This document shows, in pieces, positions 32,540 through 43,980 of a DNA stretch of 64,000 bases (within the stretch, counting starts at the first letter, position 1; every line of letters starts with the position of its first letter). The translations under genes and the position numbers were made by a program. The stretch comes from Megaustenia siamemsis (Eukaryota; Mollusca; Gastropoda; Stylommatophora; Ariophantidae), in contig JAVIAB010000101.1 of NCBI GenBank assembly GCA_032433765.1, positions 66,371,140 through 66,435,139 on the forward strand, in the 5' to 3' direction. Under the pieces are notes generated by a model that was not told the DNA's origin, did no database searches, and saw only the letters and a program-made list of their open reading frames with translations.

Positions 32540-32815
32540 CATGGAAGCATGTGTTTTGATGGAGGAAGACTTCCGAGATGTGGGAAGAGCACATGACTTC
32601 GATGACCACAAATCAGCGTCACTTCTTAGGATGAAATAGATGGGAGTTAAGATGGGCGCAGCCAGAAATGAGAACATTAGTGGGCGTGTAAGAAGACTTA
32701 TCAACCAACACAGAACTGGAGTCGTCAGTCGCTGGACACTGCGGGACTTGCTGAGGAGGTGATCTGAGCACCTATGGACATGTTTGGAGTGCAATGATGA
32801 TGACCCGCAAGTAAC
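32540..32815 (+). pseudogene. LINE F 3' end
   Basis: Parallel to 16320-16560: RCGKSTHDFDDHKS-like, MGVKMGAARNENISGRVRR-like, INQHRTGVVSRWTLRDLL, then GAP-like end with TGTTTGGAGTGCAATGATGATG. Starts after LINE G. Confidence 0.7.
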
Positions 32816-32819
32816 TCTT

Positions 32820-33345
32820 TAACTCAACAACATGAAAGCAGAGATGAACATAATGGGAAGACATGGAATGATGGAATGGCAAGACCAAGAACGACTTGGA
32901 AAGTGTTTGTTGAAGACCTATGCTCCACAGGGAGCTGACGTGGCTTAGAAATATAAACGCGTACCCATATCTTCATTGACTTGCTTCTTCATCCTATTCA
33001 CAATCCCTTTAGATAATTGTAGCACACATGTGTATAGTGCCTTATAATCTAGTAATCGCATGCCTTCAAGAATGCATCATTAGATGTAGAGAACACATTC
33101 ATTCTTGTTGAGTGACTTTGAACTTACTCCAAGTTTACTTCATAATTTTCCCTTCCACATATTCCTGCACAATTTTTATCAATTTTCCTTAAACCTTTTT
33201 CCTCTCATATTTATCCGCCCTAAAATTGCTACATTATTATCCTTTTCCCTCCCACATTCTCAAGAATTGTATTTCTATTTGAGCAAGCTCAGCGGCTATA
33301 TCAGTAACAATACTATCATACTGTTACTACTTATATATTTGTTAC
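32820..33345. other. Unassigned DNA left of mariner
   Basis: A phrase near 32860-32950 (GGAATGGCAAGACCAAGAACG) could belong to a LINE tail. Otherwise I recognise nothing. Confidence 0.4.
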
Positions 33346-33349
33346 TGAA

Positions 33350-34679
33350 GGGAGGTCAAAAAGTAATGCACACCAATTTTTTTCTCGGAAACTATTCGGG
33401 CAAAATGTGTGAAATTTTCACAGATTGTAGCTGAACATCCCCTTTACACTACCTATTTTTCAACATAATCACCGTCCAAGCGTATTGCCTTACGCCAACG
33501 CGAAACTAGGTCATGAATGCCTCGTTTGTACCAAGTTTTGTCCTGCTCGCGTAGCCATTTTTTAACTGCACGGATCACATCCTCATCATTGTCAAAGTGT
33601 GTCCCACGCAGGAATTTTTTGAGTGGTCCAAACAGATGGAAATCTGAGGGAGCCAGATCAGGGCTGTAAGGAGGATGGGGCAGTACAGTCCAACAAAATT
33701 TGTTGATTGCTTCCCGTGTTACCAGACTTGTGTGAGGGCGTGCATTGTCATGTTGAAGCAACATATCTGCAGATGGCTTATTAGGCCGAACTCTGTGGAA
33801 CCGATTTTTGAGTTTTGTCAGTGTATTGATGTAAGCTGTCGAGTTGATTGTCTCACCTCTTGTCATTACATCAACAAGAATCACACCATCAATGTCCCAG
33901 AAGACAGTGATCATCACCTTTCCGGCTGATGGAGATGTTTTGAATTTTTTTCTTTTTGGTGACTGCGGATGGCGCCATTCCATTGACTGCATTTTTGTTT
34001 CAGGCTCATAATAATGTGCCCACGTTTTGTCACCGGTAACAATTTTTGACAAAAACATTTCTCCTTCAACACCGAAACGCTCCAACAATTCAGAACAGAA
34101 TGTTTTCCTTTGAACTCTGTGATCATTTGTTAGGCACCGAGGAACCCATCGAGCGCAAATCTTTGAATATCCGAGAGTTTTAAAAATTGCGATTGCACTT
34201 CCCTTGCTGACTGTAAGCTGCAATGCCAATTGCTGACTAGTGATACGCCTATCCTTACGAATAATGGCATCAGTCCGGTTTAACATGTCTGTGCTGGTAG
34301 CCGAGGCAACACGTCCAGAACGCGGTAAATCATGCAGCTCCACTCGTACACTTTCTGCAGCTTTAATTCTCTGAACCCAGCGACTAACTGTGCTCCTATC
34401 GACTGCAGACGATTTGTACACTGCACACAGTCGTTTATGAATGTTTGCCACAGTTTCTTTTTCCGCAACCAGAAATTCTATGACAATTCGCTGTTTGTAA
34501 CGGACATTGTTGACAAGCTCCATTTTAACGGTTCATAGATTGCGTAATATTTTTCAGAATGCTGTGCAATTTGGTGCACATAATTGGAACATGTCATATT
34601 CCAAGTGTGCAAAATTTCATATTCCTATCTTTATTATTAGCCGAGAAAAAAATTGGTGTGCATTACTTTTTGACCTCCC
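33350..34679 (-). mobile_element. Complete mariner transposon with matching TIRs
   Basis: 1330 bp bounded by inverted repeats of about 39 bp that match at every position I compared (left 33350-33388, starting GGGAGGTCAAAAAGTAATGC; right 34641-34679). The right end is followed by TA (34680-34681). The left is preceded by AA, presumably a mutated TA duplication. The single gene runs on the minus strand. Identical ends and an unbroken frame indicate recent arrival compared with the LINE relics around it. Confidence 0.95.
33453..34523 (-). CDS. Mariner transposase, intact frame (356 aa)
   Basis: A DDE/D transposase that cuts and pastes its own element at TA sites in the nucleus. The N-terminal half (residues about 1-115) holds two helix-turn-helix regions for TIR binding (IEFLVAEKETVANIHKRL; DRSTVSRWVQRI). 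The linker WVPRCL (126-131) corresponds to the family's WVPHEL. Catalytic acidic residues: D165 in VTGDKTW, D259 in QHDNARPHT, D294 in YSPDLAPSDF, with exactly 34 residues between the last two, the D34D signature of mariner proper. Length is close to the usual 345 or so. The first methionine (MELVNNVRYKQR) lies about 155 bp inside the right TIR and no earlier start is in frame. No internal stop. Whether it is active is not shown. Confidence 0.95.
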   Translation of the reverse strand: MELVNNVRYKQRIVIEFLVAEKETVANIHKRLCAVYKSSAVDRSTVSRWVQRIKAAESVRVELHDLPRSGRVASATSTDMLNRTDAIIRKDRRITSQQLALQLTVSKGSAIAIFKTLGYSKICARWVPRCLTNDHRVQRKTFCSELLERFGVEGEMFLSKIVTGDKTWAHYYEPETKMQSMEWRHPQSPKRKKFKTSPSAGKVMITVFWDIDGVILVDVMTRGETINSTAYINTLTKLKNRFHRVRPNKPSADMLLQHDNARPHTSLVTREAINKFCWTVLPHPPYSPDLAPSDFHLFGPLKKFLRGTHFDNDEDVIRAVKKWLREQDKTWYKRGIHDLVSRWRKAIRLDGDYVEK

Positions 34680-34681
34680 TA

Positions 34682-35420
34682 CGTACATTGCTCTCTAATT
34701 TACGCGATGGATAAACACATTTGGAAACCAGACCAGTCTGCGTCCAGTTTACATTACCTCAGCTCATTATAATAATTGACGTCACGCCTCGATACATACC
34801 GATAACAAATAGTCATCATTGTTACTATGGCAACCAATTTCTTCATCTCACGCATCTTTGTTCTCACCTTTTCCACATATGTTGTCGCCTGAAAGAGAGT
34901 AAATGGGTGTTTAGCTTAGACGAACTTGCTTATTTCCAATGAGTATCTTTTACTTGTCATAAACAAAGAGCACATGTTTTTATTTTCCGCGAGGTGTTTT
35001 CTTTTGTGTTATCATGCACGCACATTGAGAACGATTTGTTTCATTGCAATAATAACGAAGTTTCGTACATTAATAATAATGTTGACATTATATATGTATA
35101 AGTTGTTCATAGTGTTTTCAAATCAACTGTTTCGTTCTGTTTATGTGATGGCTCATTCAACTTACCACTGCCATTTTTAATGTCAATACTTCAATTGGAG
35201 ACTGGAAATACAACAACATGTGATATTAGGGAAAACTAAACTTCAACATTGATTGAATGGATAATTCATAATGTTGGTCTGAAGTTGCTCCAATAGATTC
35301 ATGGGTTAAGATAAAGCAGTAGCAACTTGTCGAAAGAGCATTGTACGTAATTTAGATAATATAAATAATATGATTCAGTATGATCTTTGACGTCTTGTCA
35401 GACGGTTTTTTTTATTCTTC
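34682..35420. other. Unassigned DNA right of mariner
   Basis: AT-rich, with two short open frames without recognisable motifs. Confidence 0.45.
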
Positions 35421-36955
35421 TATCTCTAGTCAACATTGGCTAACCACTGATACAACTCGCAATATTCCACTATCTCTAGTCAACCTTGGCTGACAGTGAT
35501 ACAACTCCCAATATTCCACTATCGCTAGTCAACATTGGCTAACCACTGATACAACTCCCAATATTCCACTATCGCTAGTCAACCTTGGCTGACAGTGATA
35601 CAACTCCCAATATTCCACTATCGCTAGTCAACCTTGGCTGACAGTGATACAACTCCCAATATTCCACTATCGCTAGTCAACATTGGCTGACAGTGATACA
35701 ACTCCCAATATTCCACTATCGCTAGTCAACCTTGGCTGACAGTGATACAACTCCCAATATTCCACTATCGCTAGTCAACCTTGGCTAACAGTGATACAAC
35801 TCCCAATATTCCACTATCGCTAGTCAACCTTGGCTGACAGTGATACAACTCCCAATATTCCACTATCGCTAGTCAACCTTGGCTGACAGTGATACCAACT
35901 CACAATATTCCACTATCGCTAGTCAACCTTGGCTGACAGTGATACAACTCCCAATATTCCACTATCGCTAGTCAACCTTGGCTGACAGTGATACAACTCC
36001 CAATATTCCACTATCGCTAGTCAACCTTGGCTGACAGTGATACAACTCCCAATATTCCACTATCGCTAGTCAACCTTGGCTGACAGTGATACCAACTCCC
36101 AATATTCCACTATCGCTAGTCACCTTGGCTGACAGTGATACCAACTCCCAATATTCCACTATCGCTAGTCAACCTTGGCTGACAGTGATACCAACTCCCA
36201 ATATTCCACTATCGCTAGTCAACCTTGGCTGACAGTGATACCAACTCCCAATATTCCACTATCGCTAGTCAACCTTGGCTGACAGTGATACCAACTCCCA
36301 ATATTCCACTATCTCTAGTCAACCTTGGCTGACAGTGATACCAACTCCCAATATTCCACTATCGCTAGTCAACCTTGGCTGACAGTGATACCAACTCCCA
36401 ATATTCCACTATCGCTAGTCAACTTTGGCTGACCAGTGATACCAACTCCCAATATCCATCTATTTCTAGTCAACCTTAGCTAACCAGTTATTCAACTCCA
36501 AATATATGCATCTATCTCTAGTGAACCTTAGCTAACCAGTGATACAACTCCCAATATATTCATCTATCTCTAGTCAACCTTAGCTAACCAGTGATACAAC
36601 TCCAAATATATGCATCTATCTCTAGTCAACCTTAGCTAACCAGTGATACAACTCCAAATATATGCATCTGTCTCTAGTCAACCTTAGCTAACCAGTGATT
36701 CAACTCCAAATATATGCATCTATCTCTAGTCAACCTTAGCTAACCAGTGATACAACTCCCAATATATTCATCTATCTCTAGTCAACCTTAGCTAACCAGT
36801 GATACAACTCCAAATATATGCATCTATCTCTAGTCAACCTTAGCTAACCAGTGATACAACTCCAAATATATGCATCTATCTCTAGTCAACCTTAGCTAAC
36901 CAGTGATACAACTCCAAATATATGCATCTATCAATAGTCAACCTTCCAGTGTCCC
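35421..36955. repeat. Compound minisatellite: 49-51 bp then 52 bp units
   Basis: From 35421 to about 36440, about 21 units contain CTATCGCTAGTCAACCTTGG and a CAGTGATACAACTCCCAATA stretch. From about 36450 to 36955, about ten units have the related form CTATCTCTAGTCAACCTTAG with CCAAATATATGCA. The two halves are diverged branches of one repeat. Within the first half, a CAACTCCC to CCAACTCCC insertion appears in a block. Confidence 0.95.
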
Positions 36956-36984
36956 ACTATCCATCTGTTTCCAGTCCAAATTGT

Positions 36985-37095
36985 GTTTAGTAGTTCTCGT
37001 TTAATTTTTAGTTATTTTAAAACGTCATCGTTTGTTTTCTTTTCTTTCCATCCAATTCTACATATTCTTCTATAAATCCACATTTCAAAGTACAT
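36985..37095 (-). pseudogene. Short LINE A fragment
   Basis: The minus strand reads FEMWIYRRI-like, then RIGWKEKKTNDDVL, then LKIKRELLN-like residues, as at 52694 and 61424-61765. It lies between two arrays. Confidence 0.75.
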
Positions 37096-37304
37096 TAGGT
37101 GTATATTTTTAACATTTTGAAAATTGTTTGAAAATTGTGTTCGTCACATGAACTTTATGTTCTCTGCGCTAATATTTCCTAGCCCTCTGTTGAAATATGT
37201 CCCATTATCTCATGTGACCTGACTTGTATTGGTCTTCTTTACAACTGTATTTACTATCAGAAATAATTATTAACTCTCTTACCCAGTTTTCATAACCGTG
37301 CAAT

Positions 37305-38245
37305 CATGTATATATAGATTGTGTCCTGTCTTAATCTAGGAATCTTTTATATATATTCAGCATATGACCTGTCTTAATCTAGCAATTATTTACATGTAGA
37401 TTGTTTCCTGTCTTAATCTAGCAATTATTTACATGTAGATTGTTTCCTGTCTTAATGTAACAGGCATTCATATGTAGATTGTTTACTTTCTTAATCTAGC
37501 AGGCATTTATATGTAGATTGTTTCCTGTCTTAATATAACAATCATTTACATGTAGATTGTTTCATGTCTTTTCTAGCAGACATTTATATGTAGATTGTTT
37601 CCTGTCTTAATCTAGCAGGCATTTATATGTAGATTGTTTCCTGTCTTAATCTAGCAAACATTTATATGTAGATTGTTTCCTGTCTTAATCTAGCAAACAT
37701 TTATATGTAGATTGTTTCCTGTCTTAATCTAGCAAACATTTACATATACATTGTTTACTGTCTTTTCTAGCAGGCATTTATATGTAGATTGTTTCCTGTT
37801 TTAATCTAGCAAACATTTAAATGTAGATTGTTTCCTGTCTTAATCTAGCAAACATTTATATGTAGATTGTTTCCTGTCTTAATCTAGCAAACATTTACAT
37901 ATAGATTGTTTACTGTCTTTTCTAGCAGACATTAATATGTAGGTTGTGTCCTGTCTTAATATAACAAGCATTTATATGTAGATTGTTTCCTTTCTTAATC
38001 TAGCAGGTATATCAATCTACATTGTTTACTGTCTTAATCTAGCAGGCATTTATATGTAGATTGTTTATTGTCTTAATCTAGCAAACATTATATGTAGATT
38101 GTTTCCTCTGTTAATCTAGCAATCATTTATATGTAGATTGTTTCCTCTGTTAATCTAGCAATCATTTATATGTAGATTGTTTCCTCTGTTAATCTAGCAA
38201 TCATTTATATGTAGATTGTTTCCTCTGTTAATCTAGCAATATTAT
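37305..38245. repeat. ~40-bp minisatellite, about 23 units
   Basis: Units contain ATATGTAGATTGTTTCCTGT and CTTAATCTAGCAAACATTT, with many subtypes. The last four units share TTTCCTCTGTTAATCTAGC and are nearly identical, pointing to late growth at the right end. Confidence 0.95.
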
Positions 38246-38249
38246 CATG

Positions 38250-39820
38250 ATTATTCTTTTTGATAATAATCGTATCTCTTTGATTTGTTTTCGCCACTTA
38301 TGAGCCAATGAAAAGATTCACTCGTCGTAAACCATTACTTTATGTGGATAAAATATGTAAAGCTGCCCTCAATCTTCAAGGAAATATGTGCATGATCTCT
38401 GTTTTTATTGAATCATAAAGGGACTGACACTATGTGTTATCCTCCCATTCTTTAACACTGGCTGGTAACAGAAGACAGCCAATGACAATCAATGACAACA
38501 GTATTTAGTACATCCATGGTGTACCGACTGTTGAATTATAATTATATTTTTCATCTTGGATTAATGTCTTGTTATGCGATCAATGTTTGTAAGCAGCTAT
38601 CTTTTATACGAGATATAATGAATAATAGGGATTTACATGGCGACTCTACCCCTGCATTTCATTGACTTGCCCGATTGTCAGTGCATGATTTCATGGACGA
38701 TAAAATACCAACAAAAGGTTCATTAATTTATCTGAATAATGGTGAGAATAGTATAGACAGTAGCAAGAGGTGCAATGTCACGTATAGAGAACCGTTCTCG
38801 TTTTTTCAATATTATGTTTGCGGTCATTTATGTTTTGAGAACGAAACGGCTAAAATCAGCTTGTGGTAAATAGTAATAAATGAGATAAAACATTGATAAA
38901 AGAGAGAAAACGTAGTCTAAAATATAGGAGAATAATGTAGTATTAAGTCAACAGCAGAAATGATAAACTCTAGACAGGTTTGGCGAGACATGATCGACCA
39001 CGCCATAAATCAAGGTATTTGATGATTAGGTGGTATCTAGTTGTGCCTATCTATCCCCCCATTCTATAACCACCACACTACATGAATATCACTAGATACT
39101 CAAATATATAGATTAATGTTTGAATGTTTTCCCTAGGACACAAGGATGGTATGCTTTAGACTCACGCCAGGTATTATAATGTTAACTTGTTTTTAATTTT
39201 ATTAACTTAACCGACGTTTGTAAGCGTCAAGGTGTCATTTAAGAAAAACAATGGAACGTTTCACACGCAAACAAATATTTAAAAATATGTTTGTGTTTAA
39301 AATCTCTATAATGAAGAAAAGTTTTATAATTAACTAGTCTTTTATTAATTGTACAAATTTTGAATTTAAAAAAATGGATGTTAATTCAATAAAAAAATAT
39401 TAATTTAACTAGATTAAGACCTATTGGTTATTGGTTATTGGTTATGGAAGCCTCGGTATCACAGCAAACGAATTAAAATCCATAATTGCTCAACCTTCCG
39501 TGCCAGTGGAATCGTCCGAATTACTAACTCATCTCCCAAACAAAGAAAGGTAACTGTAGTCCCCATCGTAGCAGTCTCAGCACACGCCAAAAGACATAAG
39601 GCGAAACCGCGCAGAAAGTGAACACAGCCAACTGTTCCCTGTCATACGATATCATCATTCATCGTAAACAAGCGGGATATCGAAGCAGGATCAAAACGGA
39701 TGAGACACACAGCTCACGGTGTGCACAGAGCACTTAACTCAGTAGCTCCTGCAACAAGCCGGACTTGGAATAAGACCTATTATAGAGCACCAGTTGCCGG
39801 AACAATAGATGAGGTTTAGA
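38250..39820. other. Mostly unassigned; small LINE C end at 38935-39025
   Basis: Apart from a short KSTAEMINSRQVWRDMID-like LINE C end at 38935-39025, I see nothing recognisable. A frame at 39424-39621 is basic and short, with no domain. AT-rich. Confidence 0.45.
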
Positions 39821-39829
39821 AAAAAATAG

Positions 39830-40427
39830 AAGCTGCACAGATGAAATATTTCCACACAGGCAGCTAATAGAAAAGAACATAGAATACAAAAAAAATGTGT
39901 ACATTGCATTTGTTGACCAAGAGAAAGTTATAACAATAAATATAGTTATAAACACCGAGATATACAAGTTAGTAACACATTTTAAATATCTGGAAAAAAA
40001 AAAACATTCTCTGTACATGGTAAACTCGATATAGACATCCGATGCAATAAGGCAAATCTAATCTTGGAACAACTACTCCCCATACTTCAACAAAAAACAA
40101 TACACATTAACACCAAGAAACATCTTATACAGAGTATATTCTTTCAAAAAGTGTGCAAGCAATGTCAAACATGTCCACTTAGTCTATTCGTAAAAGTAAA
40201 CTTGTCGCCACATAGGCTCGATGTCAGAGAAATGCGCTTGGATTGAATACAAAAGACAGAATGGAAAATGATATATATTAATATTAGCAAGTGTAGGCAT
40301 TGAAGCAATCCTAAGCTACATACAGAAACAACACATATACTGATTTGACAATCTATAAAAATTGCCGCGTGATTCAGTACCATACAAAGCATATATTACA
40401 AGTAGAGAAAGAAGGAGAGCAGACCCA
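39830..40427 (+). pseudogene. LINE D-like copy, RT thumb region
   Basis: Reads NTEIYKLVTHFKYLEKKK (YLG motif decayed), DIDIRCNKANLILEQLLPIL, then INTKKHLIQSIFFQKVCKQCQTCPL, matching KSIFLPTLCFQCQNWSL at 22700 in the D copy. It continues decayed to the array at 40428. Confidence 0.7.
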
Positions 40428-40752
40428 GAGTAAGATGGACAGACAACATTAAAGAAACGTTACATCAACATCACTTGACAATAACTGAAGCCGCCAAAAG
40501 TAAGAGAACCAAAGTAAGATGGACAGACAACATTAAAGAAACGTTACATCAACATCACTTGACAATAACTGAAGCCGCCAAAAGTAAGAGAACCAAAGTA
40601 AGATGGACAGACAACATTAAGAAACGTTACATCAACATCACTTGACAATAACTGAAGCCGCCAAAAGTAAGAGAACCAAAGTAAGATGGACAGACAACAT
40701 TAAAGAAACGTTACATCAACATCACTTGACAATAACTGAAGCCGCCAAAAGA
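40428..40752 (+). repeat. 84-bp tandem array made from a LINE C-terminal segment, 4 units
   Basis: Each 84-bp unit encodes the 28-residue tail segment VRWTDNIKETLHQHH / LTITEAAKSKRTK; the same position in D is RKRWIKRILESLGG / TPEEAIRRA. One unit has lost a base. After the last unit the LINE tail resumes (TRPLFPPRHPNWARGSEE), so the array is an in-place expansion within the retroelement. Confidence 0.9.
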
Positions 40753-40989
40753 GAGATAACCAGACCTTTGTTTCCCCCTCGACACCCGAACTGGGCAAGA
40801 GGAAGTGAAGAAAGGCGTTTATTTAAAGCATCTCTACACTGTACCAGTCATAACTGTTTCAAGAAATCATCTCAATATTCATTAATTGCCTATACGTTTA
40901 TGTAAAACAATCTAATGATCAGTGTTAATATTTTCATTCTTCATTATATGTGACTTCTAGTGAGCGTGTTTATTATTAAATATATATAA

Positions 40990-41615
40990 CAGCCTAAACA
41001 TTAATGGAAAGATAATCAATAACCTGATATATGCTGATGATACTGTTCTACTAGCAGAAAATCATAAAGACCTACAACAATTGCTTAATGTGATAAACAT
41101 AACAAGCAAAAAATATGGACTAGAAATGAATATCAAAAAGACTAAAACTATGATCATAAACAAAGAAAATTCTCAAGACCTGCAATTAAATATCGCAGTT
41201 GAGGGAATACATCTGGAGACAGTCCAGAGTTACAACTACCTGGGACATACTATAACCAATGACGGAAAATGCAAAACTGAAATAAACAAAAGAATAGATA
41301 TGGAAAAAAGTAATTTTAATGCCATGAAAAATATACTAACAACAAAACAAATATCAACAGGGCTGAAACTAAGAATGGCAAGATGTTACATCTTCTCAAT
41401 ATTCCTGTATGGTGCAGAAACATGGACATTAGACAAGAAAACAGAACAGAAAATTGAAGCCTTTGAAATGTGGATTTATAGAAGGATAGGTAGAATTGGA
41501 TGGAAACAAAAGATAACAAACGATACAGTTTTAAAACAACTGAAAATAAAAAGAGAACTACTAAATACAATTAAGACAAGACAAATGAAATTTTCGAGGC
41601 ATGTTAAAAGACACA
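40990..41615 (+). pseudogene. LINE A copy, 5' part (split by LINE E)
   Basis: Open for about 190 codons from 41081: KKYGLEMNIKKTKTMIINKE, IHLETVQSYNYLGHTITNDGK, LRMARCYIFSIFLYGAETW, then FEMWIYRRIGRIGWKQK and FSRHVKRH. A LIYADDTVLLAEN block precedes it (41020-41060). The copy stops at TTAAAAGACACA and resumes at 47476. 5'-truncated within RT just before YADD. Confidence 0.9.
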
Positions 41616-41656
41616 TAGTTATAGTAGTAGTAGTAGCCTCCGTCAGTCATAGTTGA

Positions 41657-42043
41657 CTATGGATCTTTCAGCGCCCCTAGAAATGTTATTTTTTTCCTTC
41701 TTTTCTTTCGCCGCGTATTCTCTTTCTCTATGAATCTGTCTGCTTCTTCTTTGAGGTTAACCTTTAGAGTGTGTTTCCAGAGATTGCGGTCTGCAGCTAT
41801 GCCTTCCCATGCTGCAGGGTTTATGTTCAGATTCTTCATATCACGTTTACACACATCTACAAATCGAAGATTTGGGCGCCCCCTAGTTCTTTTACCATAT
41901 GCCAGTTGTCCGTAGAGTATATCTTTTGGTACGCGGCCATCTTTCATACGGTGTACATGGCCAAGCCAGCGTAACCTACGTTGTTTGAGCAGCGTGTAGA
42001 TATTCGGTAGGCCTGTGCGAGTCAGGACCTCCAAGTTTGTCAC
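41657..42043 (-). pseudogene. LINE E C-terminal domain
   Basis: 128 codons: MTNLEVLTRTGLPNIYTLL, KQRRLRWLGHVHRMKDGRVP, YGKRTRGRPNLRFVDVCKRD, NINPAAWEGIAADRNLWK, ending in a lysine/arginine-rich segment. The WLGHVHRM plus RGRPNLRF pattern is the post-RT region of many APE-type LINEs. A stop separates it from the RT frame at 42050, so the two were once one ORF. Confidence 0.85.
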
Positions 42044-42049
42044 TTTATT

Positions 42050-42946
42050 CTACCAGGTGATACCAAGAATACGGCGTAGACATCGCATATGGAATGCATT
42101 TAGCCTCCTCTCCTGCTTTACATAGGTTGTCCAAGATTCGCTGCCATACAGGAGGATACTAATTATGCAGGCATTGTACACTGCAGATTTTGTTTTAATT
42201 GTCAGTTTGTTGTTTTGCCAGACACGCTTAGAAAGACGGGCAAAGGTGGTAGCGGCTTTGCCAATACGAGTGTCAATTTCTGTATCTAAAGATAGTCTGT
42301 CGCTGATGATGGACCCGAGGTAATTATACTGCCGCACGGTATCAAGTTTATAATTGTCGATAGAGATTTTAGGTGTTGCTTCGACGTCCTGACCGAGTAT
42401 GTTAGTTTTCTGCAAACTTATTGTTAGACCGAAGTCTCGGCAGGCATGAGAAAAGCGATGTACCATGCTCTGGAGTTCTTCCTGACTTTGCGTGACAAGT
42501 GCAGCGTCGTCAGCAAATAACAGATCTCTAATAGAAATATGTCTGACCTTAGACCTTGCCTTTAGTCTTGAGATGTTGAACAGTCGGCCATCGGATCTAG
42601 TATGCAGAAAGACACCTTCATTTGAATGTGAGAATGCATGTTTTAACAGAACAGCGAAGAAGATTCCAAATAGAGTTGGAGCAAGAACGCATCCCTGCTT
42701 GACACCGCTGCGTATGCCGAAGGGTTGTGATGTGCTGCCGTCATATTGGATTGTGCCCTTCATGTCCTCATGAAACGATTTGACTAGCGACAGTAGAGTA
42801 TGCGGGCAGCCTATTTTGGAGAGTATTTTGAAAAGACCTTCTCTGCTGACAAGGTCAAATGCCTTTGTAAGGTCGATAAAGGCGATGAAGAGAGGCTTTT
42901 TCTGCTCTCTAGATTTTTCTTGAAGTAGACGTAAGGAGAAAATCAT
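42050..42946 (-). pseudogene. LINE E reverse transcriptase, central part
   Basis: Uninterrupted for 298 codons. Motif A FIDLTKAFD with D25; motif B SGVKQGCVLAPTLFGIFF near 80-97; motif C LLFADDAALVTQ with FADD at 144-147; thumb TVRQYNYLGSIISDR, then ISILLYGSESWTTY and MRCLRRILGITW at the end. It copies the element's RNA at the nicked target (target-primed reverse transcription). The catalytic aspartates are all present, but the full ORF is broken on both sides. Confidence 0.92.
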
Positions 42947-43053
42947 GTCTGCAGTTGATCTTCCGGATCTGAAGCCGCATTGCGATTCAGGATATACGCG
43001 TTCTGCGAGTTTTTGTAGCCTCCCTAAGATGACTCTGGCGAAGGTCTTGCCGA

Positions 43054-43716
43054 CTATGCTGAGTAAGGAGATGCTCTGTAGTTGTTGCAGTTGCTTCTAT
43101 CTCTTTTATTTTTGTAGAGAGTTACAATCACGGAGTCTCTCATATCTTGAGGAATGGTTTTCTCTTTCCAGCATAGATGTAGCACTTCAAGCAGGAGATG
43201 TAATAATGCACTTTCGCAGGATTTAATCAGATCGGGAGGGATCCCATCTTGTCCTGGAGCCTTGCCGGTGGCCAAGCTATCTATGGCCTTGCTAAGTTCC
43301 TCTACGGTTGGTTCAATGTCCAACTCTTCCATAGGTGGGAGACATTGTATGGTGTCGAGGGCGTTTGATGTAACAGTGTTTTCTATTGAATAAAGTGAAG
43401 AATAATGTTCCACCCATCTTTCCATCTGTTTGCCTCTGTCTGTTATTTTCTCCCCAGTGGATGACTTTAGTGGGGCAATAGTGCATTTTGTTGGTCCAAG
43501 GGCTTTCTTTATGCCATCATACATTACTTTTAGTTTTCCAGTTTGAGATGCAGTCTGGATGCCGTCGCTAAGCTGGAGCCAGTACTCATTAGCACAGCGT
43601 CGAGATGTTTGCTGGACTTTGTTTCTGGTCATTTTAATAGCATGCAGAGTATTTGCATTAGGTGCACGCTTGTGATCTAAGAAGGCCGCGCGTTTAGCCT
43701 CGATTACGGGTGTCAA
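43054..43716 (-). pseudogene. LINE E RT N-terminal region
   Basis: 220 codons: AFLDHKRAPNANTLHAIK, RGKQMERWVEHYSSLYS, then LSKAIDSLATGKAPGQDGIP (RT motif 1), DMRDSVIVTLYKNKRDRSNC and NNYRASPYSA (motif 2, NNYRGISLLS in relatives). A frameshift near 43055 breaks it from the central RT. Confidence 0.88.
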
Positions 43717-43980
43717 AACATGGGAGTTGGCTTCAAATCAATCGTGAGACTTAAATGTCTGTTTTCCACAGATGCTAACCGCGTTGTTGTAGATGACGTT
43801 GCGGAGATGCTCCCATTTTTCCACAGCGCTGTTGTAGTGTTCATGAGCGCTTTGCGACTCCTTGCAGATCTTGTTGAACTGCTCGACCAGTCCAGAATGT
43901 GTTAGCTTGCTAGTGTCTATGCGAGGTCTCTTCTTTGGCTGCCTGGCATAGTGGAACCTCCTGGGCAGTAGCTTGAGTTT

